A DNA stretch of 64,000 nucleotides from Massilia putida (GTDB lineage Bacteria > Pseudomonadota > Gammaproteobacteria > Burkholderiales > Burkholderiaceae_D): assembly GCF_001941825.1 (NCBI RefSeq), contig NZ_CP019038.1:6448001-6512000 (forward strand), given 5' to 3'. The position numbers and the translations under genes are program-made. Positions within the stretch are counted from its first letter, which is position 1, and every line of letters begins with the position of its first letter. Of this stretch, positions 1 to 8,920 are shown one piece after another. The notes under the pieces are model-generated. The model searched no databases. It was not told the DNA's origin and worked only from the letters and a program-made list of their open reading frames with translations.

Positions 1-926
1 CGCTCGGCGACTGGCTGTCGAAAAAGAATATCGCGCCGCAGGACCAGATCGGCTGGACGACGGGCTCCGTGCTCTCGGGCGGCAACGTGCCGTCGCGGCT
101 GTCGCTGCTGCACTGGCTGTCGATGATCAATTCGGCCGACTGCATCTACGACCGTCTGGAATCGGTCAAGGATGCGGCACAGGGCACGCGCATCTCGGGC
201 GGCTCGCAGATCCTGTCGATCAAGATGGCCGAGGCGTTGGGCGACAAGGTGCGGCTGTCGAGTCCCGTGCTGCGCGTCGAACACTGGCACGACGGTCCGG
301 TCACGATCCACACGGCGAGAGGCGTGATTCGCGCGCGCCACGTGATCGTCGCGCTGTCGCCGCCGCTGTGCAACCAGATCGCGTTCGATCCCCCACTGCC
401 CGAAAAACGTCGCGAGATGCAGCGGCGCTGGCCCGCCGTCGCGCCGGCGCGCAAGACGGCGCACGTCTACAAGAAGACGTTCTGGCGCGACAAGGGCTTG
501 AACGGCTGGATGATTCAGGCGAAGGGCCCGATTCTCTGGGCTTACGACAATTCGCCGGAAGACGCGTCGTTCGGCGTGATCAACGCGTTCGTCGCCAACG
601 GCCACCTGCCGTCCGACCACGACGCTGCGGGCAAGGAGTTGGCGCGCATCTATGCGGAGGCTCTGGGCGAGGAAGCGCTGCATCCCGTCGCCTACTACGA
701 CCACGACTGGGGCAAGGCCGACCGCTGGACGCTGACGTGCGTGTCGGCCATTCCGCCCGGCTTCTATATGAAATACGGGGAGGCGCTGCACCCGCCCGTC
801 GGCCGGCTGATCTGGTCGGGCACGGAAACGGCCGATATCTGGGCCGGCTATATGGATGGCGCCGTGCGCTCGGGCCACAAGGCGGCGCTGCAGGCGCTGC
901 AAGCAATGAATGCAAGGAGAGCATGA
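1..926 (+). CDS. Flavin amine oxidase/dehydrogenase, C-terminal part (5' end outside window)
   Basis: The reading frame is open from the first base, so the start and the N-terminal FAD Rossmann motif lie upstream of the window. About 308 residues are visible. The C-terminal block GTETADIWAGYMDGAVRSG is the conserved FAD-contacting end of flavin monoamine oxidases, and SGGSQILSIKMAE is also typical of the family. Members oxidise primary or secondary amines to imines. The stop overlaps the start of the next gene, a c-type cytochrome, by 4 bp. That coupling suggests (inference) that electrons go to the cytochrome rather than to oxygen, as in NicA2-type enzymes. The substrate cannot be read from the sequence. 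Confidence 0.85.
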   Translation, partial: LGDWLSKKNIAPQDQIGWTTGSVLSGGNVPSRLSLLHWLSMINSADCIYDRLESVKDAAQGTRISGGSQILSIKMAEALGDKVRLSSPVLRVEHWHDGPVTIHTARGVIRARHVIVALSPPLCNQIAFDPPLPEKRREMQRRWPAVAPARKTAHVYKKTFWRDKGLNGWMIQAKGPILWAYDNSPEDASFGVINAFVANGHLPSDHDAAGKELARIYAEALGEEALHPVAYYDHDWGKADRWTLTCVSAIPPGFYMKYGEALHPPVGRLIWSGTETADIWAGYMDGAVRSGHKAALQALQAMNARRA

Positions 927-1642
927 TGAGTACGACAACGACACCGCGCAAGCCGGACATGGCGGCCGGCGCACGCAAGCCGCGCAGCCGCGCCAAGCGG
1001 ATCTTCGCCTGGTCGGGCGGCCTGCTGCTGGCGGCCGCCGTGGTCGCCGGCGCGATCTACGGACCGCAATTCGTCGGCCTGTACCAGGTCGGCAAGCAGA
1101 TCGACACGATCGCGGAAGACAACGCCCGCACCGGCGGCCCGTGGCCGCGCGCGACCGACGCGTGCGTCTACTGCCACGGTTACGACGGCAACGCGCGAGC
1201 GCAGACCTATCCGCGCCTCGCGGGCCAATCGAAGGACTACCTCAAGAAGCAGCTCGAGGGCTTCGCCGCAGGTACGCGCAGTGACCCGACCATGACGCCG
1301 CTGGCGCTGGGCATGTCGGAACAGGAGATCGATGCCTTCGCGGCGCATTTCTCGAAGATGGTCCCGCAGCCCAATGTGACCTTCCACGCCGATCATGCAG
1401 GCGCGGTGCGCGGCGAGGCGCTGGTCACCTCGAGCAGCTGCACGTCCTGCCACGGCCAGAAGCTGGAAGGCAATGGCGGCTTTCCACGCCTGGCGGGACA
1501 GGGCTACGACTACGTGCGCGACCAGCTGATGCGCTTCAAGGACGGCACGCGCCACGATCCGTCGGGCGCGATGACGGCCGTCGCCGGCCAGCTGTCGCAG
1601 CAGAACATCGACGACCTCGCGCAGTACATCGCCAGCAAATAA
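923..1642 (+). CDS. Membrane-anchored dihaem cytochrome c
   Basis: A 239-residue protein. A basic N-terminus is followed by one hydrophobic segment (about residues 28-47), read as an uncleaved membrane anchor or signal. Two CxxCH haem-binding motifs follow, CVYCH at 81-85 and CTSCH at 173-177. Each sits in a cytochrome c4-like half with repeated PRLAGQ and LMRFKDGTR/LEGFAAGTR stretches, so the protein looks like a tandem duplication. It should act on the periplasmic side as an electron carrier. It starts at ATGATG inside the stop of the amine oxidase, so the two are translationally coupled and the cytochrome is the likely electron acceptor of that enzyme (inference). Confidence 0.9.
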   Translation: MMSTTTTPRKPDMAAGARKPRSRAKRIFAWSGGLLLAAAVVAGAIYGPQFVGLYQVGKQIDTIAEDNARTGGPWPRATDACVYCHGYDGNARAQTYPRLAGQSKDYLKKQLEGFAAGTRSDPTMTPLALGMSEQEIDAFAAHFSKMVPQPNVTFHADHAGAVRGEALVTSSSCTSCHGQKLEGNGGFPRLAGQGYDYVRDQLMRFKDGTRHDPSGAMTAVAGQLSQQNIDDLAQYIASK

Positions 1643-1696
1643 CCCAGCAACACCGCAGTACGTATCCACCAAAACTTTTATTTCAAGGAGACTCTC

Positions 1697-2830
1697 ATGG
1701 CTAAGCATCCTGTCGTCGTCTACGGCGCAAGCGGTTACACCGGCATGTTGATCATGGACTGGCTGATCGATCAGAACATCCCTTTCACGGCCGTGTCGCG
1801 CAATGCGAAGCGGACGAAGGAAATGATGGAGCAGCGCGTCGTGCGCCTCGAATCGGCGCAGTACGAAATCATTGAAGCGGAGCACAACGTCGAATCGCTG
1901 ACGAATGCTTTCCGCGGCGCGAAGGTCGTGTGCAATACCGTCGGACCGTTCAGCAATTTCGGGCTCGTCGCCGTCGAAGCGGCGCTGAAGGCAGGTTGCC
2001 ATCATCTCGATCCGGCTGGCGAGCAGGCTTACATCCGCCAGGTGCGCGACGAGTTCGGCGAGCAGTACCGCCAGGCCGGCCTGCTGGTGTCGTCGTCGAA
2101 CGCCTATATGTACACGTATTCCGAAATCGCCGCCGAGCTGGCGCTCGAGACGCCCGGCGTGGACTCGCTGCAGACGGCGGCGCTGTGCCGTGGCGCGCGC
2201 GGCGCCGGCGCTGGCGTGAGCGTCGGCTCGACGGCGACGATCTTCGAAGGCTATCGCCAGGAATCGTTCTACCTGTGGGAAAAGCAGCTGATGGCGCATG
2301 CGCCCGATGCGTCGTTCGACATCGTCGACCCGTCGTTCACGCAACCCGTGTTCAGCCTCCCATGGGGCGGCACGTCGCTGCCCATCTACTTCGAACACGA
2401 TGCGCGTGTGCGCAGCTGCATTTCCAGCGTGGGCTTCTACGACAACGACGCGATGCGGATGGTGCATGCGCTCGGCAAGAAATGGGAGGCGGAATACAAG
2501 CACCTGCCGCGCGAACAGCAGGACGCGGTATTGAAGCAGATCGTCGATTCCACGACGCCTTCGATGCCGCCGCGCGAGCGCACGACACTGCACCGCACCG
2601 TCGATTTCGCGATCGGCCGCGGCCAGCTGGCCGCCGTGCGCGCGACCGTGCACGGCATCACGCCTTACATCGCGACGGGCGCGATCCACGCGGCCGCCGT
2701 CCTCAAGCTGCTGGACGGCGACACCGCGAAGGTCGGCTTCGCATCCGGCTCGAAAGCGTTCGGCCACCGCTACCTGCTCGGCTTCCTCGAGCAGCGCGGC
2801 CTCGCCCGCGCGACGGTGACCCAGCTGTAA
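1697..2830 (+). CDS. Saccharopine dehydrogenase-like NAD(P)-binding protein
   Basis: A 377-residue protein starting with VVVYGASGYTG (residues 6-16), a Rossmann nucleotide-binding loop of the saccharopine dehydrogenase / trans-acting enoyl reductase type. The following VVCNTVGPF, then HHLDPAGE, also fit that superfamily. The start has a clear AAGGAG 6 bp upstream (1685-1690). True lysine-pathway saccharopine dehydrogenase is unlikely, because the neighbours are acyl-CoA metabolism genes. An oxidoreductase acting on a lipid-like or cyclic intermediate is a better guess, but the reaction is unknown. The gene sits 54 bp after the cytochrome and 12 bp before the acyl-CoA ligase, in the same apparent operon. 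Confidence 0.75.
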   Translation: MAKHPVVVYGASGYTGMLIMDWLIDQNIPFTAVSRNAKRTKEMMEQRVVRLESAQYEIIEAEHNVESLTNAFRGAKVVCNTVGPFSNFGLVAVEAALKAGCHHLDPAGEQAYIRQVRDEFGEQYRQAGLLVSSSNAYMYTYSEIAAELALETPGVDSLQTAALCRGARGAGAGVSVGSTATIFEGYRQESFYLWEKQLMAHAPDASFDIVDPSFTQPVFSLPWGGTSLPIYFEHDARVRSCISSVGFYDNDAMRMVHALGKKWEAEYKHLPREQQDAVLKQIVDSTTPSMPPRERTTLHRTVDFAIGRGQLAAVRATVHGITPYIATGAIHAAAVLKLLDGDTAKVGFASGSKAFGHRYLLGFLEQRGLARATVTQL

Positions 2831-2842
2831 GAGGAACCCGGA

Positions 2843-4396
2843 ATGGCTATCATCGATTTCTTCGACCGCGGCTGGCGCATCAACCCGCGCGGCACCGCCT
2901 ACATCCAGGACGAGCGCAATTTCTCGTTCCAGGACGTCGGCGAGCTGTCGTGCCGGATCGCCAACGCGCTGATCGACACCGGCTTCGGTAAAGGCGCCAA
3001 CGGCGCGGTCTGGGCCGACAACGACGTCGGCGCCTGGACCTGCACCTTGGGACTGTGGCGGGCCGGGATGGCGTACATTCCCGTCAACGGCCGCAACGTT
3101 CCCGAGGAAAACGAGTTCATCCTCGATTCCTTCGACTGCGAGGTCGTGTTCTTCCAGCAGGCGTTCGCCGGCATCATCAACGAGCTGCGCCCGCGCCTGC
3201 CGAAGGTAAGGCGCTGGGTGTGCATCGACGCGGACCTGCCGTGGGCGCCGTCGCTGAGGGAATGGAGCGACGGCCAGTCCACGGAAGCGCCGCGCGTGGC
3301 CATCGCGATGGACGACGTCGTGACCTTGTCGGCGACGGGCGGCACGACCGGCATGCCCAAGGGCGTGATGAACACGCACCGCTCGCTGCAGACGTATTTC
3401 GCGCAATTCATGATGGCGCATCCGTACCAGGGCGCGCGCCCTGTGAATCTCGCGGCGGCCCCGATGACGCACACGGCCGGCATGCTGTCGCTGCCGTGCA
3501 CGGCGCAGGGCGGGACGGTGGTCGTGGTCACGAAGCCCGATCCCGCGTCGGTGTTCGGCGCCATCGTCAAGCATCGGGTCACGGAGCTGTTCCTGCCGCC
3601 GACCGTGATCTACCGCCTGCTGGACGTGCCGGGCCTCGACAAGCTGGATCTGTCGTCGCTCAAATACTTCCTGTACGGCGCGGCGCCGATGTCGGTCGAG
3701 AAGCTCAAGCGCGCGATCGAGGTGTTCGGCCCCGTGATGGCGGGCGGTTACGGCCAGACAGAAGCGCCGGCGTCGATCGCCTACCTGCCGCCGGCCGAGC
3801 ACTTCGTCGACGGCAAGCTGGCGCCGGACGCGCGACTGTCGTCGGTCGGACGTCCGAATCCGCTGATCCGCGTCGAGATCATGAACGAGCGTAACGAGAT
3901 CCTGGCGCAGGGCGAGACCGGCGAGATCTGCGTGCGTGGCGACCTCGTGATGAAGGGCTACTACAAGGCCCCGGAAAAGACGGCGGAGACGATCGTCGAC
4001 GGCTGGCTGCACACGGGCGACATCGGCCACATCGATGCCGAGGGCTACCTGCACATCACGGACCGCAAGAAGGACATGATCATCAGCGGCGGCTTCAACG
4101 TCTATCCGAGCGAGGTCGAGCAGGTGATCTGGGCGCACCCGGCTGTGCAGGACTGCGCAGTCATCGGCGTGCCGGACGAGCAGTGGGGCGAGGCGGTGAA
4201 GGCCGTCGTCGAACTCAATGCGGGTCAGAGCGTCAGCGTCGAGGAGCTCGTCGCACTGTGCAAGCAGAAGCTCGGCTCCGTCAAGGCGCCGAAGACCGTG
4301 GACTTCGTGGCCGCGCTCCCGCGCAGCCCCGTCGGCAAGGTGCTCAAGAAGGACTTGCGCGAGCAGTACTGGAAGGGCGTCGAGCGCCGGATCTGA
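2843..4396 (+). CDS. Acyl-CoA synthetase (AMP-forming ligase)
   Basis: A 517-residue class I adenylate-forming enzyme. Visible motifs in order: the P-loop-like SATGGTTGMPKG near residues 163-175; YGQTEA near 303-308 (A5); the hinge region DRKKDMIISGGFN near 407-420; and PVGKVLKKDL at the C-terminus with the catalytic lysine near 499. Known chemistry: a carboxylic acid plus ATP and CoA gives an acyl-CoA through an acyl-adenylate. Chain-length preference cannot be assigned. A thiolase-like gene follows, so the enzyme probably activates an acid that is then shortened as a CoA ester (inference). Full length for the family. Confidence 0.9.
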   Translation: MAIIDFFDRGWRINPRGTAYIQDERNFSFQDVGELSCRIANALIDTGFGKGANGAVWADNDVGAWTCTLGLWRAGMAYIPVNGRNVPEENEFILDSFDCEVVFFQQAFAGIINELRPRLPKVRRWVCIDADLPWAPSLREWSDGQSTEAPRVAIAMDDVVTLSATGGTTGMPKGVMNTHRSLQTYFAQFMMAHPYQGARPVNLAAAPMTHTAGMLSLPCTAQGGTVVVVTKPDPASVFGAIVKHRVTELFLPPTVIYRLLDVPGLDKLDLSSLKYFLYGAAPMSVEKLKRAIEVFGPVMAGGYGQTEAPASIAYLPPAEHFVDGKLAPDARLSSVGRPNPLIRVEIMNERNEILAQGETGEICVRGDLVMKGYYKAPEKTAETIVDGWLHTGDIGHIDAEGYLHITDRKKDMIISGGFNVYPSEVEQVIWAHPAVQDCAVIGVPDEQWGEAVKAVVELNAGQSVSVEELVALCKQKLGSVKAPKTVDFVAALPRSPVGKVLKKDLREQYWKGVERRI

Positions 4397-4410
4397 GGCG
4401 CTGTTCAATG

Positions 4411-4433
4411 TGGCCGGCCTGTCGGGCCGGCCA
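4411..4433. repeat. Intra-operon hairpin
   Basis: A perfect 9-bp inverted repeat, TGGCCGGCC and GGCCGGCCA, around the loop TGTCG lies in the 54-bp gap between the acyl-CoA ligase and the thiolase-like gene. There is no T-tract, so it is not a standard terminator. It may stabilise or process the mRNA. Confidence 0.5.
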
Positions 4434-4450
4434 TTCACCTGGAAGACATC

Positions 4451-5692
4451 ATGAGTAACATATATATTGCCGGCATCGCCATGACGGTGTTCGGCCGGCA
4501 AGTCGAGCGCAGTGTCGAGGATCTCGCGGGCGAAGCACTGAACGGCGCGTTGCTCGACGCCGGCTGCGCCGCGGCCGACATCGGCGCGGCGTTCTACGCA
4601 GGCATCACCAACGGGGCGCTGCAGGGACAATTGTCGATTCCGGGCCAGGTCGTGTTCAGCAAGATCGGCATCGAAGGCATCCCGGTGTTCAACGTCGAAA
4701 ACGCATGTGCCTCCGGCAGCACGGCGGTACACCTGGCCGTGCAGCACTTGAAGGCCGGCGCCTGCGACGTCGCGCTGGCGCTGGGCGCGGAAAAGATGAA
4801 CGTGCCCGACAAGGCGAAGTCGCTGGCGTTGTTCGAAGCGGGATGGGACGTGGCCCGCGTCGACGAGAATTTCGCGACCCTCGCTGCGCTGGGCGACGGC
4901 GTCGTGCCGCCGGCCGGCTCGGAATCCGACCGGCCGTACAGCCGCTTCATGAAGATCTACGCGGCGATGTGCCGCTACCACATGAAGACGTACGGCACCA
5001 CGCAGCGTCAGATCGCGGCTGTCTCGGCCAAGAACCACCAGCACTCTGTGCACAACCCGCATTCGCAATACCGCAAGCCGTTCACCATCGACGAGGTGCT
5101 GGCCGCGCCGCCGATCACGTATCCGATCACCTTGCCGATGTGCGCGCCCGTCACCGACGGCGCCGCCGCTGCGATCCTCTGTACCGAGGAAGGCTTGCGC
5201 CGCCTTGGCATCCCGCGCAGCCGCTGCGTGCGCATCGCGGCCAGCGTAATCCGCAGCTTCACGCACCGCCCGGTCGATGCGCCGGAGAAAAGCATCGGTC
5301 ATCTCGCCGCGTTGCAGGCGTATGCGCAGGCCGGCCTGGGGCCCGGCGACATCGACGTGGCCGAGGTGCATGACGCGTCCGCGATGGGGGAAATCATCCA
5401 GGCCGAGAACTTGGCACTGGTACCGTTCGGCCAGGGCGGCCCGGCTGCCGAGAGGGGCGAGTTCACGCTGGGCGGGCGCATCCCGATCAACACGTCCGGC
5501 GGTCTCGAATCCAAGGGCCACCCGCTGGGCGCGACCGGCATCGGACAGCTCTACGAACTGGTCACGCAATTGCGCGGCGAAGCGGGCTCGCGGCAGGTGC
5601 AGGGCGCCCGTCACGCGATCCAGGAAAACGGCGGTGGTCTGCAGGGCGTCGAAGAGGCAGCCCTCGCCATCCATATCTTGAGCCGCGACTGA
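4451..5692 (+). CDS. Thiolase-family protein, SCP-x/lipid-transfer type
   Basis: A 413-residue thiolase-fold protein. The acyl-accepting cysteine is present in NACASG (Cys86) and the active-site histidine in GHPLGATG (His357). The second catalytic cysteine, normally in a C-terminal CxGGG motif, is replaced: the stretch reads ENGGG. That is a feature of SCP-x-like thiolases and of thiolase-related lipid-transfer or steroid side-chain enzymes. Its role is probably C-C bond cleavage of a CoA ester made by the upstream ligase (inference). The start codon follows a GGAAGA-type ribosome site. It lies 11 bp before the FAD oxidoreductase gene, so co-transcription is likely. Confidence 0.8.
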   Translation: MSNIYIAGIAMTVFGRQVERSVEDLAGEALNGALLDAGCAAADIGAAFYAGITNGALQGQLSIPGQVVFSKIGIEGIPVFNVENACASGSTAVHLAVQHLKAGACDVALALGAEKMNVPDKAKSLALFEAGWDVARVDENFATLAALGDGVVPPAGSESDRPYSRFMKIYAAMCRYHMKTYGTTQRQIAAVSAKNHQHSVHNPHSQYRKPFTIDEVLAAPPITYPITLPMCAPVTDGAAAAILCTEEGLRRLGIPRSRCVRIAASVIRSFTHRPVDAPEKSIGHLAALQAYAQAGLGPGDIDVAEVHDASAMGEIIQAENLALVPFGQGGPAAERGEFTLGGRIPINTSGGLESKGHPLGATGIGQLYELVTQLRGEAGSRQVQGARHAIQENGGGLQGVEEAALAIHILSRD

Positions 5693-5703
5693 AGGAGAAC
5701 GGT

Positions 5704-7047
5704 ATGGCCAGCAACACTGCAACGAAGTTCCGCTCGATCGGCGGCTGGATCGAACGGCCGGCGCACCCGCAGCCCACGCTCCATGGTCACGTCAGCGCGG
5801 ACGTGATCGTCGTCGGCGCCGGCTTCGCGGGACTGAACACCGCACTGGAGCTGAGGGCGCGCGGCGCGTCCGTGATCGTGCTCGAACGCGACTTCGCCGG
5901 CTTCGGCGCGAGCGGGCGCAACGCCGGCTACCTCGGCGGCAGCATGGCGGTCGAATTCGAGATGTTCGCCAAGCGCGTCGGGCACGAACAGGCGCGCAAG
6001 ATCGTCCGCTTCTACGACGCGGGCGTCGATTACGTGGAAGGCAAGCTTGCTGAATACGGCATCGACTGCGACTACAACCCGTCGGGCATCATCCGCGCAG
6101 GCGTTCATCCGGCGCACGAAAAGAAGCTGCGCAAGGACATGGCGACCGGCCTCGAACTCGGCTCCGTGACGCGCTTCCTGGACCACGCCGACATGCGTGC
6201 ACGCGGCATTCCGCCGGCGTTCCTGTTCGGGTACTACACAGAACGCGGGGGCACGCTGGACCCCGGCAAATACGTGACGGGATTGCGGCGCGCAGCCCTC
6301 GACGCCGGCGTCCAGATCTACGAAAACACGGCGCTGCGATCGTACACCGAAGGCAGCACCGTGCGCGCCGAGACGGCGCAGGGCAGTGCGAGCGCGCCGT
6401 TCCTCGTGCTGGCCACGAATGCGTACACGCCGCAACTGGGCCTGCTGGGGAACAAGGTGATGCCGCTGCGGGTGTCGGCCATCGAGACCGAACCGTTGTC
6501 GCCGGCGCAGCTGGCGGCGCTGGGCTGGCCGGGGCGGGAAGGCATCATGACGCCGCACTGGGTCATGGAAAGCCATCGCCTCACCGCGCGCAACACGCTC
6601 GTGATCACGACGAAGCGGATCGACTATGTCTACGGTTCACAGACGCCGAACGTACCGGATGACAGCGCATACCAGGCGCTGGCAACGGCGCTGCGCGACC
6701 GTTTCCCGATGTTGCAGGGGCTGGGCATCCGCTCGTGCTGGAGCGGCTACATCAGCATGGCTTACGATGCGCTGCCGGTGGTCGGGGAGTCCGGGGAGTT
6801 TCGCAACATCTTGTATTCGGCCGGATGCACCGGGCACGGCGTTGCCACGCAATCGATGATGGGCCAGATGCTGGCCGACTGGATCACCGGCACGGCGCAT
6901 CCGCACTTGGCCGCGCTGGACCACAAGACGCCATCGACCTTACCGGAGCCGTTGCAGTGGTGCGCCGTCAAAGGGACGCTGGCGCTGACCAACATGCTCG
7001 ACGAAGCGTTGAACCGCAAAGTTCGCCGCATGGGCGACGAGGCGTGA
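5704..7047 (+). CDS. FAD-dependent oxidoreductase (DAO family, PuuB-like)
   Basis: A 447-residue protein of the D-amino-acid oxidase / glycine oxidase fold. The dinucleotide-binding GAGFAG sits at residues 38-43, followed by the acidic end of the second strand (VLERD) and SGRNAGYLGG, a hallmark of gamma-glutamylputrescine oxidoreductase (PuuB) relatives. The N-terminal GWIERPAHPQP also resembles that group. Such enzymes oxidise a substituted amine C-N bond. Together with the amine oxidase at the start of the window it points to amine catabolism, but the substrate is not determined. GGAGAA precedes the ATG at the right distance. Confidence 0.85.
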   Translation: MASNTATKFRSIGGWIERPAHPQPTLHGHVSADVIVVGAGFAGLNTALELRARGASVIVLERDFAGFGASGRNAGYLGGSMAVEFEMFAKRVGHEQARKIVRFYDAGVDYVEGKLAEYGIDCDYNPSGIIRAGVHPAHEKKLRKDMATGLELGSVTRFLDHADMRARGIPPAFLFGYYTERGGTLDPGKYVTGLRRAALDAGVQIYENTALRSYTEGSTVRAETAQGSASAPFLVLATNAYTPQLGLLGNKVMPLRVSAIETEPLSPAQLAALGWPGREGIMTPHWVMESHRLTARNTLVITTKRIDYVYGSQTPNVPDDSAYQALATALRDRFPMLQGLGIRSCWSGYISMAYDALPVVGESGEFRNILYSAGCTGHGVATQSMMGQMLADWITGTAHPHLAALDHKTPSTLPEPLQWCAVKGTLALTNMLDEALNRKVRRMGDEA

Positions 7048-7051
7048 CCCG

Positions 7052-7309
7052 ATGCGTGTACTGAAGCTCTCGTGCCTCGTGTTGTACCGATTCGCCTTGG
7101 CGGCGCAGGCGGGGGTGTGGACGGGCGACGCGGCGCTCGCCATCCGCAACACCGCGCTCGTGATCCTGGCGGCACATGCCGTCGAGGCGGGCGTGGCCTT
7201 CAATTACGTCCGGCGCTATCGGGGTTCGCTTGCGGTGAGCATGTTTCTGACGCTGCTGTTCGGACTGTTGCACATCGTGCCGCTTGCGCGGCAATCGTCC
7301 AGCACCTGA
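7052..7309 (+). CDS. Small inner-membrane protein, possibly DUF1145-like
   Basis: An 85-residue hydrophobic protein beginning 5 bp after the FAD oxidoreductase stop. Three hydrophobic stretches are visible: residues 4-18, about 29-48 and about 60-77. The layout (short helix, LVILAAHAVEAG, then FLTLLFGLLH) resembles the YhhL/DUF1145 family from memory, but this is a weak assignment. No function can be given. It is the last gene before a strong terminator, so it closes the operon. Confidence 0.5.
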   Translation: MRVLKLSCLVLYRFALAAQAGVWTGDAALAIRNTALVILAAHAVEAGVAFNYVRRYRGSLAVSMFLTLLFGLLHIVPLARQSSST

Positions 7310-7353
7310 TTCACAGGTGTTATCTCCATCCATCCACGCAATGGATGGTTTTG

Positions 7354-7383
7354 CCCGGCGGGTTTGAATCCGCCGGGTTTTTT
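7354..7383 (+). terminator. Intrinsic terminator of the 1-7.3 kb operon
   Basis: Perfect 8-bp stem CCCGGCGG / CCGCCGGG around the loop GTTTGAAT, directly followed by six T residues. It lies 44 bp after the small membrane protein gene. Confidence 0.85.
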
Positions 7384-7402
7384 ACGTCTGCACCGCGCCT
7401 GG

Positions 7403-7440
7403 AAATAAAAAACGCTGCTGACGCATCGGCGGCAGCAGCG
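7403..7440 (-). terminator. Intrinsic terminator of the pnt operon
   Basis: Stem CGCTGCTG (7413-7420) and CAGCAGCG (7433-7440). On the minus strand it is followed by a T-rich tract, seen as AAATAAAAAA on the plus strand. It lies about 26 bp past the pntB stop and faces the terminator at 7354-7383. Confidence 0.75.
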
Positions 7441-7465
7441 CTGGAGAGGTCGGCGGCGATGATGC

Positions 7466-8920
7466 TCAGTCCACCGCCTTCACCATATCCTCAATGACCT
7501 TCTTGGCATCCCCGAACACCATCATCGTGTTCGGCTGATAGAACAGATCGTTGTCCAACCCGGCATACCCCGACGCCATCGACCGCTTGTTGACGATGAT
7601 GCTCTTGGCTTTATAGGCCTCGAGAATCGGCATGCCCGCGATCGGCGATTTCGGGTCCTTGGCCGCCGGGTTCACGACGTCGTTCGCGCCCAGCACCAGC
7701 ACGACATCCGTCTGGCCGAACTCCGCGTTGATGTCTTCCATCTCGAACACCTGGTCGTACGGCACCTCGGCTTCGGCCAGCAGCACGTTCATGTGGCCCG
7801 GCATGCGGCCCGCCACCGGGTGGATCGCGTACCGCACCGCCACGCCCTTGTGGGTCAGCTTTTCCACCAGTTCCTTCAGGGAGTGCTGGGCGCGCGCCAC
7901 CGCCAGGCCGTAGCCCGGCACGATGATCACGGATTCCGCGTTGCTCATGATGAAAGTCGCATCGTCGGCCGAGCCGGATTTGACGGGCCGCTGCGCCTGT
8001 TCGCCCGCCGCCGTCGTACCTACATCGCCGCCGAAGCCGCCCAGGATCACGTTGAAGAACGAGCGGTTCATCGCCTTACACATGATGTACGACAGGATCG
8101 CACCCGACGACCCGACGAGCGAACCCGCGATGATCAGCATCGCGTTATTCAGCGAGAAGCCGATGCCCGCCGCGGCCCAGCCGGAATACGAGTTCAACAT
8201 CGACACGACGACCGGCATGTCCGCGCCGCCAATCGGGATGATGATTAACACGCCGAGCAGGAACGACAGCGCCGTCATGACGATGTACGGCATCCAGGCC
8301 GTCGCGGCGCCGTCGTCGAAGCAGAACACGAGGCCCAGCGCGACGATGGCGACGGCGATCGCGAGGTTCACCATATGCTGGCCGGCGAAGCGCACGGGAG
8401 CGCCCTGGAACAGGCGGAACTTGTATTTACCGGACAGTTTTCCGAAGGCGATGACGGAACCGGAGAACGTGACGGCGCCGACGAACGTGCCGATGAAGAG
8501 TTCGATGCGGTTGCCGAAGGGGAGGGGCTGGCCCTGCTCGGCGATGCGGAAGGCCCACGGCTCCGACACGGCGGCCACCGCGATGCACACGGCGGCCAGG
8601 CCGATCAGCGAGTGCATGGCGGCCACCAGTTCCGGCATCTTGGTCATCTCGACCTTGCGGGCCGCGACCGCGCCGATGCCGCCGCCGACGACGGTCCCCA
8701 GCAGGACGAGGCCGAAGCCGAACGACCCGGTGGCCATCATCGCCTGCAGCTTGACGATCAGGGCGACGGTGGTGAGCGCAGCGATCGCCATGCCCGCCAT
8801 GCCGAACGCGTTGCCCATGCGCGCGCTCGCGGGCGAGGACAGGCCTTTCAACGCCTGGATGAAGCAGATCGAGGCCATCAGGTAGAGCAGCGTGACGAGG
8901 TTCATGGAAATGGCGTTCAT
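7466..8920 (-). CDS. pntB: NAD(P) transhydrogenase subunit beta
   Basis: A 484-residue integral membrane subunit of proton-translocating transhydrogenase, which uses the proton gradient to drive hydride transfer from NADH to NADP+. The N-terminal half shows about nine hydrophobic segments. The C-terminal third is the NADP(H)-binding domain III, with [23 protein letters not shown] and the near-invariant [10 protein letters not shown]. Its start overlaps the pntAB stop by 4 bp, so the subunits are translationally coupled. Length is normal for the split (three-gene) form found in many proteobacteria. It supplies NADPH for biosynthesis and redox defence. Confidence 0.97.
   Translation of the reverse strand: MNAISMNLVTLLYLMASICFIQALKGLSSPASARMGNAFGMAGMAIAALTTVALIVKLQAMMATGSFGFGLVLLGTVVGGGIGAVAARKVEMTKMPELVAAMHSLIGLAAVCIAVAAVSEPWAFRIAEQGQPLPFGNRIELFIGTFVGAVTFSGSVIAFGKLSGKYKFRLFQGAPVRFAGQHMVNLAIAVAIVALGLVFCFDDGAATAWMPYIVMTALSFLLGVLIIIPIGGADMPVVVSMLNSYSGWAAAGIGFSLNNAMLIIAGSLVGSSGAILSYIMCKAMNRSFFNVILGGFGGDVGTTAAGEQAQRPVKSGSADDATFIMSNAESVIIVPGYGLAVARAQHSLKELVEKLTHKGVAVRYAIHPVAGRMPGHMNVLLAEAEVPYDQVFEMEDINAEFGQTDVVLVLGANDVVNPAAKDPKSPIAGMPILEAYKAKSIIVNKRSMASGYAGLDNDLFYQPNTMMVFGDAKKVIEDMVKAVD

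Noticed and set aside
848..5722. A 1624-codon open frame on the minus strand across four plus-strand genes
   Set aside because: All the opposite-strand genes have clear families and ribosome sites. The frame is rich in Arg, Ala and His with no motif, the usual result of third-position GC bias.
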